In this document: positions 21,701 through 34,575 of the stretch, piece by piece
Layout: every line of letters starts with the position of its first letter
Numbering within the stretch: position 1 is the stretch's first letter
Assembly (NCBI RefSeq): GCF_963576545.1
Contig: NW_026870532.1
Span: forward strand, 372,001 to 436,000
DNA length: 64,000 nt
DNA from: Limanda limanda
Lineage: Eukaryota > Chordata > Actinopteri > Pleuronectiformes > Pleuronectidae
Direction of reading: 5' to 3'
Notes under the pieces: generated by a model
What the model saw: only the letters and a program-made list of their open reading frames with translations
Database searches by the model: none
What the model was told of the DNA's origin: nothing
Position numbers and translations under genes: made by a program

Positions 21701-23349
21701 AAGGATGGTACTGATCGATGCGCGCTACCCCATTTAGTGGGGGTAGAGCCTACTTGCAAGTCTCTCCGACCTTCACAAAAAAAGTTATTCAAGAATATCT
21801 CTTTCTCCTATGTGCTTTCATCCCTAACCCTAACCCTAACCCTTCCGAAAGTCGGAGAAGCTCAAGGATGGTACTGATCGATGCGCGCTACCCCATTTAG
21901 TGGGGGTAGAGCCTACTTGCAAGTCTCTCCGACCTTCACAAAAAAAGTTATTCAAGAATATCTCCTCAGATTTGGGGGAATTTCGTCGGTCGACCTCTTC
22001 CGAAGGTCGTACAAGCTCGGGGATGGTACCAATCGATCCGCAGGACCCAAATTAGTCCAGATGCAACCACTTTCCAAGTCTCTCCGACCTTCACAAAAAA
22101 AGTTATTCAAGAATATCTCCTCAGATTTGGGGGAATTTCGTCGGTCGACCTCTTCCGAAGGTCGTACAAGCTCGGGGATGGTACCAATCGATCCGCAGGA
22201 CCCAAATTAGTCCAGATGCAACCACTTTCCAAGTCTCTCCGACCTTCACAAAAAAAGTTATTCAAGAATATCTCTTTCTCCTATGTGCTTTCATCCCTAA
22301 CCCTAACCCTAACCCTTCCGAAAGTCGGAGAAGCTCAAGGATGGTACCGATCGATGCGCGCTACCCCATTTAGTGGGGGTAGAGCCTACTTGCAAGTCTC
22401 TCCGACCTTCACAAAAAAAGTTATTCAAGAATATCTCTTTCTCCTATGTGCTTTCATCCCTAACCCTAACCCTAACCCTTCCGAAAGTCGGAGAAGCTCA
22501 AGGATGGTACTGATCGATGCGCGCTACCCCATTTAGTGGGGGTAGAGCCTACTTGCAAGTCTCTCCGACCTTCACAAAAAAAGTTATTCAAGAATATCTC
22601 TTTCTCCTATGTGCTTTCATCCCTAACCCTAACCCTTCCGAAAGTCGGAGAAGCTCAAGGATGGTACCGATCGATGCGCGCTACCCCATTTAGTGGGGGT
22701 AGAGCCTACTTGCAAGTCTCTCCGACCTTCACAAAAAAAGTTATTCAAGAATATCTCTTTCTCCTATGTGCTTTCATCCCTAACCCTAACCCTAACCCTT
22801 CCGAAAGTCGGAGAAGCTCAAGGATGGTACCGATCGATGCGCGCTACCCCATTTAGTGGGGGTAGAGCCTACTTGCAAGTCTCTCCGACCTTCACAAAAA
22901 AAGTTATTCAAGAATATCTCTTTCTCCTATGTGCTTTCATCCCTAACCCTAACCCTAACCCTTCCGAAAGTCGGAGAAGCTCAAGGATGGTACTGATCGA
23001 TGCGCGCAACCCCATTTAGTGGGGGTAGAGCCTACTTGCAAGTCTCTCCGACCTTCACAAAAAAAGTTATTCAAGAATATCTCCTCAGATTTGGGGGAAT
23101 TTCGTCGGTCGACCTCTTCCGAAGGTCGTACAAGCTCGGGGATGGTACCAATCGATCCGCAGGACCCAAATTAGTCCAGATGCAACCACTTTCCAAGTCT
23201 CTCCGACCTTCACAAAAAAAGTTATTCAAGAATATCTCCTCAGATTTGGGGGAATTTCGTCGGTCGACCTCTTCCGAAGGTCGTACAAGCTCGGGGATGG
23301 TACCAATCGATCCGCAGGACCCAAATTAGTCCAGATGCAACCACTTTCC
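18715..23349 (+). repeat. Irregular region of A-runs and B-B doublets without L or d units
   Basis: Order: B-A-B-B-A-s-A-B-B, four A, B, six A, B-B, A-A-s-A-A, B-B. It ends at the L unit at 23350. The start matches 24320-25267 at an offset of 5,605 bp. Several A units at 21.4-22.5 kb carry GGTACTGATCG without the usual CAACC partner change. Position 20557 (AGTTGG) is a private CpG-site change. Confidence 0.88.
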
Positions 23350-26066
23350 AAGTCTTTCCGACCTTCACAAAAAAAGTTATTCAAGAATATCTCTTTCTCC
23401 TATGTGCTTTCATCCCTAACCCTAACCCTAACCCTAACCCTTCCAAAAGTCGGAGAAGCTCAAGGATGGTACCGATCGATGCGCGCTACCCCATTTAGTG
23501 GGGGTAGAGCCTACTTGCAAGTCTCTCCGACCTTCACAAAAAAAGTTATTCAAGAATATCTCTTTCTCCTATGTGCTTTCATCCCTAACCCTAACCCTAA
23601 CCCTTCCGAAAGTCGGAGAAGCTCAAGGATGGTACCGATCGATGTGCGCTACCCCATTTAGTGGGGGTAGAGCCTACTTGCAAGTCTCTCCGACCTTCAC
23701 AAAAAAAGTTATTCAAGAATATCTCCTCAGATTTGGGGGAATTTCGTCGGTCGACCTCTTCCGAAGGTCGTACAAGCTCGGGGATGGTACCAATCGATCT
23801 GCAGGACCCAAATTAGTCCAGATGCAACCACTTTCCAAGTCTCTCCGACCTTCACAAAAAAAGTTATTCAAGAATATCTCTTTCTCCTATGTGCTTTCAT
23901 CCCTAACCCTAACCCTAACCCTTCCGAAAGTCGGAGAAGCTCAAGGATGGTACCGATCGATGCGCGCTACCCCATTTAGTGGGGGTAGAGCCTACTTGCA
24001 AGTCTCTCCGACCTTCACAAAAAAAGTTATTCAAGAATATCTCTTTCTCCTATGTGCTTTCATCCCTAACCCTAACCCTAACCCTTCCGAAAGTCGGAGA
24101 AGCTCAAGGATGGTACCGATCGATGCGCGCTACCCCATTTAGTGGGGGTAGAGCCTACTTGCAAGTCTCTCCGACCTTCACAAAAAAAGTTATTCAAGAA
24201 TATCTCTTTCTCCTATGTGCTTTCATCCCTAACCCTAACCCTTCCGAAAGTCGGAGAAGCTCAAGGATGGTACTGATCGATGCGCGCAACCCCATTTAGT
24301 GGGGGTAGAGCCTACTTGCAAGTCTCTCCGACCTTCACAAAAAAAGTTATTCAAGAATATCTCCTCAGATTTGGGGGAATTTCGTCGGTCGACCTCTTCC
24401 GAAGGTTGTACAAGCTCGGGGATGGTACCAATCGATCCGCAGGACCCAAATTAGTCCAGATGCAACCACTTTCCAAGTCTCTCCGACCTTCACAAAAAAA
24501 GTTATTCAAGAATATCTCTTTCTCCTATGTGCTTTCATCCCTAACCCTAACCCTAACCCTTCCGAAAGTCGGAGAAGCTCAAGGATGGTACTGATCGATG
24601 CGCGCAACCCCATTTAGTGGGGGTAGAGCCTACTTGCAAGTCTCTCCGACCTTCACAAAAAAAGTTATTCAAGAATATCTCCTCAGATTTGGGGGAATTT
24701 CGTCGGTCGACCTCTTCCGAAGGTCGTACAAGCTCGGGGATGGTACCAATCGATCCGCAGGACCCAAATTAGTCCAGATGCAACCACTTTCCAAGTCTCT
24801 CCGACCTTCACAAAAAAAGTTATTCAAGAATATCTCCTCAGATTTGGGGGAATTTCGTCGGTCGACCTCTTCCGAAGGTCGTACAAGCTCGGGGATGGTA
24901 CCAATCGATCCGCAGGACCCAAATTAGTCCAGATGCAACCACTTTCCAAGTCTCTCCGACCTTCACAAAAAAAGTTATTCAAGAATATCTCTTTCTCCTA
25001 TGTGCTTTCATCCCTAACCCTAACCCTAACCCTTCCGAAAGTCGGAGAAGCTCAAGGATGGTACCGATCGATGTGCGCTACCCCATTTAGTGGGGGTAGA
25101 GCCTACTTGCAAGTCTCTCCGACCTTCACAAAAAAAGTTATTCAAGAATATCTCTTTCTCCTATGTGCTTTCATCCCTAACCCTAACCCTTCCGAAAGTC
25201 GGAGAAGCTCAAGGATGGTACTGATCGATGCGCGCTACCCCATTTAGTGGGGGTAGAGCCTACTTGCAAGTCTCTCCGACCTTCACAAAAAAAGTTATTC
25301 AAGAATATCTCTTTCTCCTATGTGCTTTCATCCCTAACCCTAACCCTAACCCTTCCGAAAGTCGGAGAAGCTCAAGGATGGTACCGATCGATGCGCGCTA
25401 CCCCATTTAGTGGGGGTAGAGCCTACTTGCAAGTCTCTCCGACCTTCACAAAAAAAGTTATTCAAGAATATCTCTTTCTCCTATGTGCTTTCATCCCTAA
25501 CCCTAACCCTAACCCTTCCGAAAGTCGGAGAAGCTCAAGGATGGTACCGATCGATGCGCGCTACCCCATTTAGTGGGGGTAGAGCCTACTTGCAAGTCTC
25601 TCCGACCTTCACAAAAAAAGTTATTCAAGAATATCTCTTTCTCCTATGTGCTTTCATCCCTAACCCTAACCCTAACCCTTCCGAAAGTCGGAGAAGCTCA
25701 AGGATGGTACTGATCGATGCGCGCAACCCCATTTAGTGGGGGTAGAGCCTACTTGCAAGTCTCTCCGACCTTCACAAAAAAAGTTATTCAAGAATATCTC
25801 CTCAGATTTGGGGGAATTTCGTCGGTCGACCTCTTCCGAAGGTCGTACAAGCTCGGGGATGGTACCAATCGATCTGCAGGACCCAAATTAGTCCAGATGC
25901 AACCACTTTCCAAGTCTCTCCGACCTTCACAAAAAAAGTTATTCAAGAATATCTCCTCAGATTTGGGGGAATTTCGTCGGTCGACCTCTTCCGAAGGTCG
26001 TACAAGCTCGGGGATGGTACCAATCGATCCGCAGGACCCAAATTAGTCCAGATGCAACCACTTTCC
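23350..26066 (+). repeat. Higher-order repeat block, 17 monomers, 2,717 bp
   Basis: Order: L-A-B-A-A-s-B-A-B-B-A-s-A-A-A-B-B. It has two s units and no d. Its last part (from about 25,350) is where similarity to the left edge of the window, at the 25,349-bp offset, becomes visible. Confidence 0.88.
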
Positions 26067-28478
26067 AAGTCTTTCCGACCTTCACAAAAAAAGTTATTCA
26101 AGAATATCTCTTTCTCCTATGTGCTTTCATCCCTAACCCTAACCCTAACCCTAACCCTTCCAAAAGTCGGAGAAGCTCAAGGATGGTACCGATCGATGCG
26201 CGCTACCCCATTTAGTGGGGGTAGAGCCTACTTGCAAGTCTCTCCGACCTTCACAAAAAAAGTTATTCAAGAATATCTCTTTCTCCTATGTGCTTTCATC
26301 CCTAACCCTAACCCTAACCCTTCCGAAAGTCGGAGAAGCTCAAGGATGGTACCGATCGATGTGCGCTACCCCATTTAGTGGGGGTAGAGCCTACTTGCAA
26401 GTCTCTCCGACCTTCACAAAAAAAGTTATTCAAGAATATCTCCTCAGATTTGGGGGAATTTCGTCGGTCGACCTCTTCCGAAGGTCGTACAAGCTCGGGG
26501 ATGGTACCAATCGATCTGCAGGACCCAAATTAGTCCAGATGCAACCACTTTCCAAGTCTCTCCGACCTTCACAAAAAAAGTTATTCAAGAATATCTCTTT
26601 CTCCTATGTGCTTTCATCCCTAACCCTAACCCTAACCCTTCCGAAAGTCGGAGAAGCTCAAGGATGGTACCGATCGATGCGCGCTACCCCATTTAGTGGG
26701 GGTAGAGCCTACTTGCAAGTCTCTCCGACCTTTACAAAAAAAGTTATTCAAGAATATCTCTTTCTCCTATGTGCTTTCATCCCTAACCCTAACCCTAACC
26801 CTTCCGAAAGTCGGAGAAGCTCAAGGATGGTACCGATCGATGCGCGCTACCCCATTTAGTGGGGGTAGAGCCTACTTGCAAGTCTCTCCGACCTTCACAA
26901 AAAAAGTTATTCAAGAATATCTCTTTCTCCTATGTGCTTTCATCCCTAACCCTAACCCTTCCGAAAGTCGGAGAAGCTCAAGGATGGTACTGATCGATGC
27001 GCGCAACCCCATTTAGTGGGGGTAGAGCCTACTTGCAAGTCTCTCCGACCTTCACAAAAAAAGTTATTCAAGAATATCTCCTCAGATTTGGGGGAATTTC
27101 GTCGGTCGACCTCTTCCGAAGGTTGTACAAGCTCGGGGATGGTACCAATCGATCCGCAGGACCCAAATTAGTCCAGATGCAACCACTTTCCAAGTCTCTC
27201 CGACCTTCACAAAAAAAGTTATTCAAGAATATCTCTTTCTCCTATGTGCTTTCATCCCTAACCCTAACCCTAACCCTTCCGAAAGTCGGAGAAGCTCAAG
27301 GATGGTACCGATCGATGCGCGCTACCCCATTTAGTGGGGGTAGAGCCTACTTGCAAGTCTCTCCGACCTTCACAAAAAAAGTTATTCAAGAATATCTCTT
27401 TCTCCTATGTGCTTTCATCCCTAACCCTAACCCTAACCCTTCCGAAAGTCGGAGAAGCTCAAGGATGGTACCGATCGATGCGCGCTACCCCTTTAGTGGG
27501 GGTAGAGCCTACTTGCAAGTCTCTCCGACCTTCACAAAAAAAGTTATTCAAGAATATCTCCTCAGATTTGGGGGAATTTCGTCGGTCGACCTCTTCCGAA
27601 GGTCGTACAAGCTCGGGGATGGTACCAATCGATCCGCAGGACCCAAATTAGTCCAGATGCAACCACTTTCCAAGTCTCTCCGACCTTCACAAAAAAAGTT
27701 ATTCAAGAATATCTCTTTCTCCTATGTGCTTTCATCCCTAACCCTAACCCTAACCCTTCCGAAAGTCGGAGAAGCTCAAGGATGGTACCGATCGATGCGC
27801 GCTACCCCATTTAGTGGGGGTAGAGCCTACTTGCAAGTCTCTCCGACCTTCACAAAAAAAGTTATTCAAGAATATCTCTTTCTCCTATGTGCTTTCATCC
27901 CTAACCCTAACCCTAACCCTTCCGAAAGTCGGAGAAGCTCAAGGATGGTACCGATCGATGCGCGCTACCCCATTTAGTGGGGGTAGAGCCTACTTGCAAG
28001 TCTCTCCGACCTTCACAAAAAAAGTTATTCAAGAATATCTCTTTCTCCTATGTGCTTTCATCCCTAACCCTAACCCTAACCCTTCCGAAAGTCGGAGAAG
28101 CTCAAGGATGGTACCGATCGATGCGCGCTACCCCATTTAGTGGGGGTAGAGCCTACTTGCAAGTCTCTCCGACCTTCACAAAAAAAGTTATTCAAGAATA
28201 TCTCTTTCTCCTATGTGCTTTCATCCCTAACCCTAACCCTAACCCTTCCGAAAGTCGGAGAAGCTCAAGGATGGTACCGATCGATGTGCGCTACCCCATT
28301 TAGTGGGGGTAGAGCCTACTTGCAAGTCTCTCCGACCTTCACAAAAAAAGTTATTCAAGAATATCTCCTCAGATTTGGGGGAATTTCGTCCGTCGACCTC
28401 TTCCGAAGGTCGAACAAGCTCGGGGATGGTACCAATCGATCCGCAGGACCCAAATTAGTCCAGATGCAACCACTTTCC
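26067..28478 (+). repeat. Copy of the 718-3129 block, 2,412 bp
   Basis: The monomer order and length equal those of 718-3129. Private substitutions are shared at 26731, 28391 and 28413. At 28106 this copy has the common CAAGGATGG, whereas the upstream copy has CAAAGATGG. Confidence 0.92.
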
Positions 28479-30883
28479 AAGTCTTTCCGACCTTCACAAA
28501 AAAAGTTATTCAAGAATATCTCTTTCTCCTATGTGCTTTCATCCCTAACCCTAACCCTAACCCTAACCCTTCCAAAAGTCGGAGAAGCTCAAGGATGGTA
28601 CTGATCGATGCGCGCTACCCCATTTAGTGGGGGTAGAGCCTACTTGCAAGTCTCTCCGACCTTCACAAAAAAAGTTATTCAAGAATATCTCTTTCTCCTA
28701 TGTGCTTTCATCCCTAACCCTAACCCTAACCCTTCCGAAAGTCGGAGAAGCTCAAGGATGGTACCGATCGATGTGCGCTACCCCATTTAGTGGGGGTAGA
28801 GCCTACTTGCAAGTCTCTCCGACCTTCACAAAAAAAGTTATTCAAGAATATCTCCTCAGATTTGGGGGAATTTCGTCGGTCGACCTCTTCCGAAGGTCGT
28901 ACAAGCTCGGGGATGATACCAATCGATCTGCAGGACCCAAATTAGTCCAGATGCAACCACTTTCCAAGTCTCACCGACCTTCACAAAAAAAGTTATTCAA
29001 GAATATCTCTTTCTCCTATGTGCTTTCATCCCTAACCCTAACCCTAACCCTTCCGAAAGTCGGAGAAGCTCAAGGATGGTACCGATCGATGCGCGCTACC
29101 CCATTTAGTGGGGGTAAAGCCTACTTGCAAGTCTCTCCGACCTTCACAAAAAAAGTTATTCAAGAATATCTCTTTCTCCTATGTGCTTTCATCCCTAACC
29201 CTAACCCTAACCCTTCCGAAAGTCGGAGAAGCTCAAGGATGGTACCGATCGATGCGCGCTACCCCATTTAGTGGGGGTAGAGCCTACTTGCAAGTCTCTC
29301 CGACCTTCACAAAAAAAGTTATTCAAGAATATCTCTTTCTCCTATGTGCTTTCATCCCTAACCCTAACCCTTCCGAAAGTCGGAGAAGCTCAAGGATGGT
29401 ACTGATCGATGCGCGCAACCCCATTTAGTGGGGGTAGAGCCTACTTGCAAGTCTCTCCGACCTTCACAAAAAAAGTTATTCAAGAATATCTCCTCAGATT
29501 TGGGGGAATTTCGTCGGTCGACCTCTTTCGAAGGTTGTACAAGCTCGGGGATGGTACTAATCGATCCGCAGGACCCAAATTAGTCCAGATGCAACCACTT
29601 TCCAAGTCTCTCCGACCTTCACAAAAAAAGTTATTCAAGAATATCTCTTTCTCCTATGTGCTTTCATCCCTAACCCTAACCCTAACCCTTCCGAAAGTCG
29701 GAGAAGCTCAAGGATGGTACCGATCGATGCGCGCTACTCCATTTAGTGGGGGTAGAGCCTACTTGCAAGTCTCTCCGACCTTCACAAAAAAAGTTATTCA
29801 AGAATATCTCCTCAGATTTGGGGGAATTTCGTCGGTCGACCTCTTCCGAAGGTCGTACAAGCTCGGGGATGGTACCAATCGATCCGCAGGACCCAAATTA
29901 GTCCAGATGCAACCACTTTCCAAGTCTCTCCGACCTTCACAAAAAAAGTTATTCAAGAATATCTCTTTCTCCTATGTGCTTTCATCCCTAACCCTAACCC
30001 TAACCCTTCCGAAAGTCGGAGAAGCTCAAGGATGGTACCGATCGATGCGCGCTACCCCATTTAGTGGGGGTAGAGCCTACTTGCAAGTCTCTCCGACCTT
30101 CACAAAAAAAGTTATTCAAGAATATCTCTTTCTCCTATGTGCTTTCATCCCTAACCCTAACCCTAACCCTTCCGAAAGTCGGAGAAGCTCAAGGATGGTA
30201 CCGATCGATGCGCGCTACCCCATTTAGTGGGGGTAGAGCCTACTTGCAAGTCTCTCCGACCTTCACAAAAAAAGTTATTCAAGAATATCTCTTTCTCCTA
30301 TGTGCTTTCATCCCTAACCCTAACCCTAACCCTTCCGAAAGTCGGAGAAGCTCAAGGATGGTACCGATCGATGCGCGCTACCCCATTTAGTGGGGGTAGA
30401 GCCTACTTGCAAGTCTCTCAGACCTTCACAAAAAAAGTTATTCAAGAATATCTCTTTCTCCTATGTGCTTTCATCCCTAACCCTAACCCTAACCCTTCCG
30501 AAAGTCGGAGAAGCTCAAGGATGGTACTGATCGATGCGCGCAACCCCATTTAGTGGGGGTAGAGCCTACTTGCAAGTCTCTCCGACCTTCACAAAAAAAG
30601 TTATTCAAGAATATCTCCTCAGATTTGGGGGAATTTCGTCGGTCGACCTCTTCCGAAGGTCGTACAAGCTCGGGGATGGTACCAATCGATCCGCAGGACC
30701 CAAATTAGTCCAGATGCAACCACTTTCCAAGTCTCTCCGACCTTCACAAAAAAAGTTATTCAAGAATATCTCCTCAGATTTGGGGGAATTTCGTCGGTCG
30801 ACCTCTTCCGAAGGTCGTACAAGCTCGGGGATGGTACCAATCGATCCGCAGGACCCGAATTAGTCCAGATGCAACCACTTTCC
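28479..30883 (+). repeat. Copy of the 3130-5534 block, 2,405 bp
   Basis: The monomer order and length equal those of 3130-5534. Private changes are shared at 28916, 28973, 29528, 29558, 29738 and 30420. A change at 29117 (GGGTAAAGCC) is unique to this copy. Confidence 0.92.
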
Positions 30884-32008
30884 AAGTCTCTCCGACCTTC
30901 ACAAAAAAAGTTATTCAAGAATATCTCTTTCTCCTATGTGCTTTCATCCCTAACCCTAACCCTAACCCTTCCGAAAGTCGGAGAAGCTCAAGGATGGTAC
31001 CGATCGATGCGCGCTACCCCATTTAGTGGGGGTAGAGCCTACTTGCAAGTCTCTCCGACCTTCACAAAAAAAGTTATTCAAGAATATCTCTTTCTCCTAT
31101 GTGCTTTCATCCCTAACCCTAACCCTAACCCTTCCGAAAGTCGGAGAAGCTCAAGGATGGTACCGATCGATGCGCGCTACCCCATTTAGTGGGGGTAGAG
31201 CCTACTTGCAAGTCTCTCCGACCTTCACAAAAAAAGTTATTCAAGAATATCTCTTTCTCCTATGTGCTTTCATCCCTAACCCTAACCCTAACCCTTCCGA
31301 AAGTCGGAGAAGCTCAAGGATGGTACCGATCGATGCGCGCTACCCCATTTAGTGGGGGTAGAGCCTACTTGCAAGTCTCTCCGACCTTCACAAAAAAAGT
31401 TATTCAAGAATATCTCTTTCTCCTATGTGCTTTCATCCCTAACCCTAACCCTAACCCTTCCGAAAGTCGGAGAAGCTCAAGGATGGTACCGATCGATGCG
31501 CGCTACCCCATTTAGTGGGGGTAGAGCCTACTTGCAAGTCTCTCCGACCTTCACAAAAAAAGTTATTCAAGAATATCTCTTTCTCCTATGTGCTTTCATC
31601 CCTAACCCTAACCCTAACCCTTCCGAAAGTCGGAGAAGCTCAAGGATGGTACTGATCGATGCGCGCAACCCCATTTAGTGGGGGTAGAGCCTACTTGCAA
31701 GTCTCTCCGACCTTCACAAAAAAAGTTATTCAAGAATATCTCCTCAGATTTGGGGGAATTTCGTCGGTCGACCTCTTCCGAAGGTCGTACAAGCTCGGGG
31801 ATGGTACCAATCGATCCGCAGGACCCAAATTAGTCCAGATGCAACCACTTTCCAAGTCTCTCCGACCTTCACAAAAAAAGTTATTCAAGAATATCTCCTC
31901 AGATTTGGGGGAATTTCGTCGGTCGACCTCTTCCGAAGGTCGTACAAGCTCGGGGATGGTACCAATCGATCCGCAGGACCCAAATTAGTCCAGATGCAAC
32001 CACTTTCC
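30884..32008 (+). repeat. Single A5-B-B module, 1,125 bp
   Basis: Five A units and two B units; the upstream counterpart (5535-7784) has two such modules. It directly precedes the L unit at 32009. Confidence 0.9.
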
Positions 32009-34575
32009 AAGTCTTTCCGACCTTCACAAAAAAAGTTATTCAAGAATATCTCTTTCTCCTATGTGCTTTCATCCCTAACCCTAACCCTAACCCTAACCCT
32101 TCCAAAAGTCGGAGAAGCTCAAGGATGGTACCGATCGATGCGCGCTACCCCATTTAGTGGGGGTAGAGCCTACTTGCAAGTCTCTCCGACCTTCACAAAA
32201 AAAGTTATTCAAGAATATCTCTTTCTCCTATGTGCTTTCATCCCTAACCCTAACCCTAACCCTTCCGAAAGTCGGAGAAGCTCAAGGATGGTACCGATCG
32301 ATGTGCGTTACCCCATTTAGTGGGGGTAGAGCCTACTTGCAAGTCTCTCCGACCTTCACAAAAAAAGTTATTCAAGAATATCTCCTCAGATTTGGGGGAA
32401 TTTCGTCGGTCGACCTCTTCCGAAGGTCGTACAAGCTCGGGGATGGTACCAATCGATCTGCAGGACCCAAATTAGTCCAGATGCAACCACTTTCCAAGTC
32501 TCTCCGACCTTCACAAAAAAAGTTATTCAAGAATATCTCTTTCTCCTATGTGCTTTCATCCCTAACCCTAACCCTAACCCTTCCGAAAGTCGGAGAAGCT
32601 CAAGGATGGTACCGATCGATGCGCGCTACCCCATTTAGTGGGGGTAGAGCCTACTTGCAAGTCTCTCCGACCTTCACAAAAAAAGTTATTCAAGAATATC
32701 TCTTTCTCCTATGTGCTTTCATCCCTAACCCTAACCCTAACCCTTCCGAAAGTCGGAGAAGCTCAAGGATGGTACCGATCGATGCGCGCTACCCCATTTA
32801 GTGGGGGTAGAGCCTACTTGCAAGTCTCTCCGACCTTCACAAAAAAAGTTATTCAAGAATATCTCTTTCTCCTATGTGCTTTCATCCCTAACCCTAACCC
32901 TTCCGAAAGTCGGAGAAGCTCAAGGATGGTACTGATCGATGCGCGCAACCCCATTTAGTGGGGGTAGAGCCTACTTGCAAGTCTCTCCGACCTTCACAAA
33001 AAAAGTTATTCAAGAATATCTCCTCAGATTTGGGGGAATTTCGTCGGTCGACCTCTTCCGAAGGTTGTACAAGCTCGGGGATGGTACCAATCGATCCGCA
33101 GGACCCAAATTAGTCCAGATGCAACCACTTTCCAAGTCTCTCCGACCTTCACAAAAAACGTTATTCAAGAATATCTCTTTCTCCTATGTGCTTTCATCCC
33201 TAACCCTAACCCTAACCCTTCCGAAAGTCGGAGAAGCTCAAGGATGGTACCGATCGATGCGCGCTACCCCATTTAGTGGGGGTAGAGCCTACTTGCAAGT
33301 CTCTCCGACCTTCACAAAAAAAGTTATTCAAGAATATCTCTTTCTCCTATGTGCTTTCATCCCTAACCCTAACCCTAACCCTTCCGAAAGTCGGAGAAGC
33401 TCAAGGATGGTACCGATCGATGCGCGCTACCCCTTTAGTGGGGGTAGAGCCTACTTGCAAGTCTCTCCGACCTTCACAAAAAAAGTTATTCAAGAATATC
33501 TCCTCAGATTTGGGGGAATTTCGTCGGTCGACCTCTTCCGAAGGTCGTACAAGCTCGGGGATGGTACCAATCGATCCGCAGGACCCAAATTAGTCCAGAT
33601 GCAACCACTTTCCAAGTCTCTCCGACCTTCACAAAAAAAGTTATTCAAGAATATCTCTTTCTCCTATGTGCTTTCATCCCTAACCCTAACCCTAACCCTT
33701 CCGAAAGTCGGAGAAGCTCAAGGATGGTACCGATCGATGCGTGCTACCCCATTTAGTGGGGGTAGAGCCTACTTGCAAGTCTCTCCGACCTTCACAAAAA
33801 AAGTTATTCAAGAATATCTCTTTCTCCTATGTGCTTTCATCCCTAACCCTAACCCTAACCCTTCCGAAAGTCGGAGAAGCTCAAGGATGGTACCGATCGA
33901 TGCGCGCTACCCCATTTAGTGGGGGTAGAGCCTACTTGCAAGTCTCTCCGACCTTCACAAAAAAAGTTATTCAAGAATATCTCTTTCTCCTATGTGCTTT
34001 CATCCCTAACCCTAACCCTAACCCTTCCGAAAGTCGGAGAAGCTCAAGGATGGTACCGATCGATGCGCGCTACCCCATTTAGTGGGGGTAGAGCCTACTT
34101 GCAAGTCTCTCCGACCTTCACAAAAAAAGTTATTCAAGAATATCTCTTTCTCCTATGTGCTTTCATCCCTAACCCTAACCCTAACCCTTCCGAAAGTCGG
34201 AGAAGCTCAAGGATGGTACTGATCGATGCGCGCAACCCCATTTAGTGGGGGTAGAGCCTACTTGCAAGTCTCTCCGACCTTCACAAAAAAAGTTATTCAA
34301 GAATATCTCCTCAGATTTGGGGGAATTTCGTCGGTCGACCTCTTCCGAAGGTCGTACAAGCTCGGGGATGGTACCAATCGATCCGCAGGACCCAAATTAG
34401 TCCAGATGCAACCACTTTCCAAGTCTCTCCGACCTTCACAAAAAAAGTTATTCAAGAATATCTCCTCAGATTTGGGGGAATTTCGTCGGTCGACCTCTTC
34501 CGAAGGTCGTACAAGCTCGGGGATGGTACCAATCGATCCGCAGGACCCAAATTAGTCCAGATGCAACCACTTTCC
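32009..34575 (+). repeat. Higher-order unit, 16 monomers, 2,567 bp
   Basis: Order: L-A-B-A-A-s-B-A-d-B-A-A-A-A-B-B. This is the 2,730-bp unit minus one A. It has the GTGCGTTACC junction and AAAAAACGTT as in 7785-10514. Position 33742 has a private CpG change (GATGCGTGCTACC). Confidence 0.9.

Larger units (their letters stand above)
25350..32008 (+). repeat. Right copy of the long-range duplication
   Basis: The counterpart of 1-6659. Only two differences were noticed in the higher-order blocks compared: 28106 and 29117. The distance between copies, far above any local period, implies that a segment of about 25 kb was once copied as a unit, or that part of the array was transposed. Confidence 0.9.
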
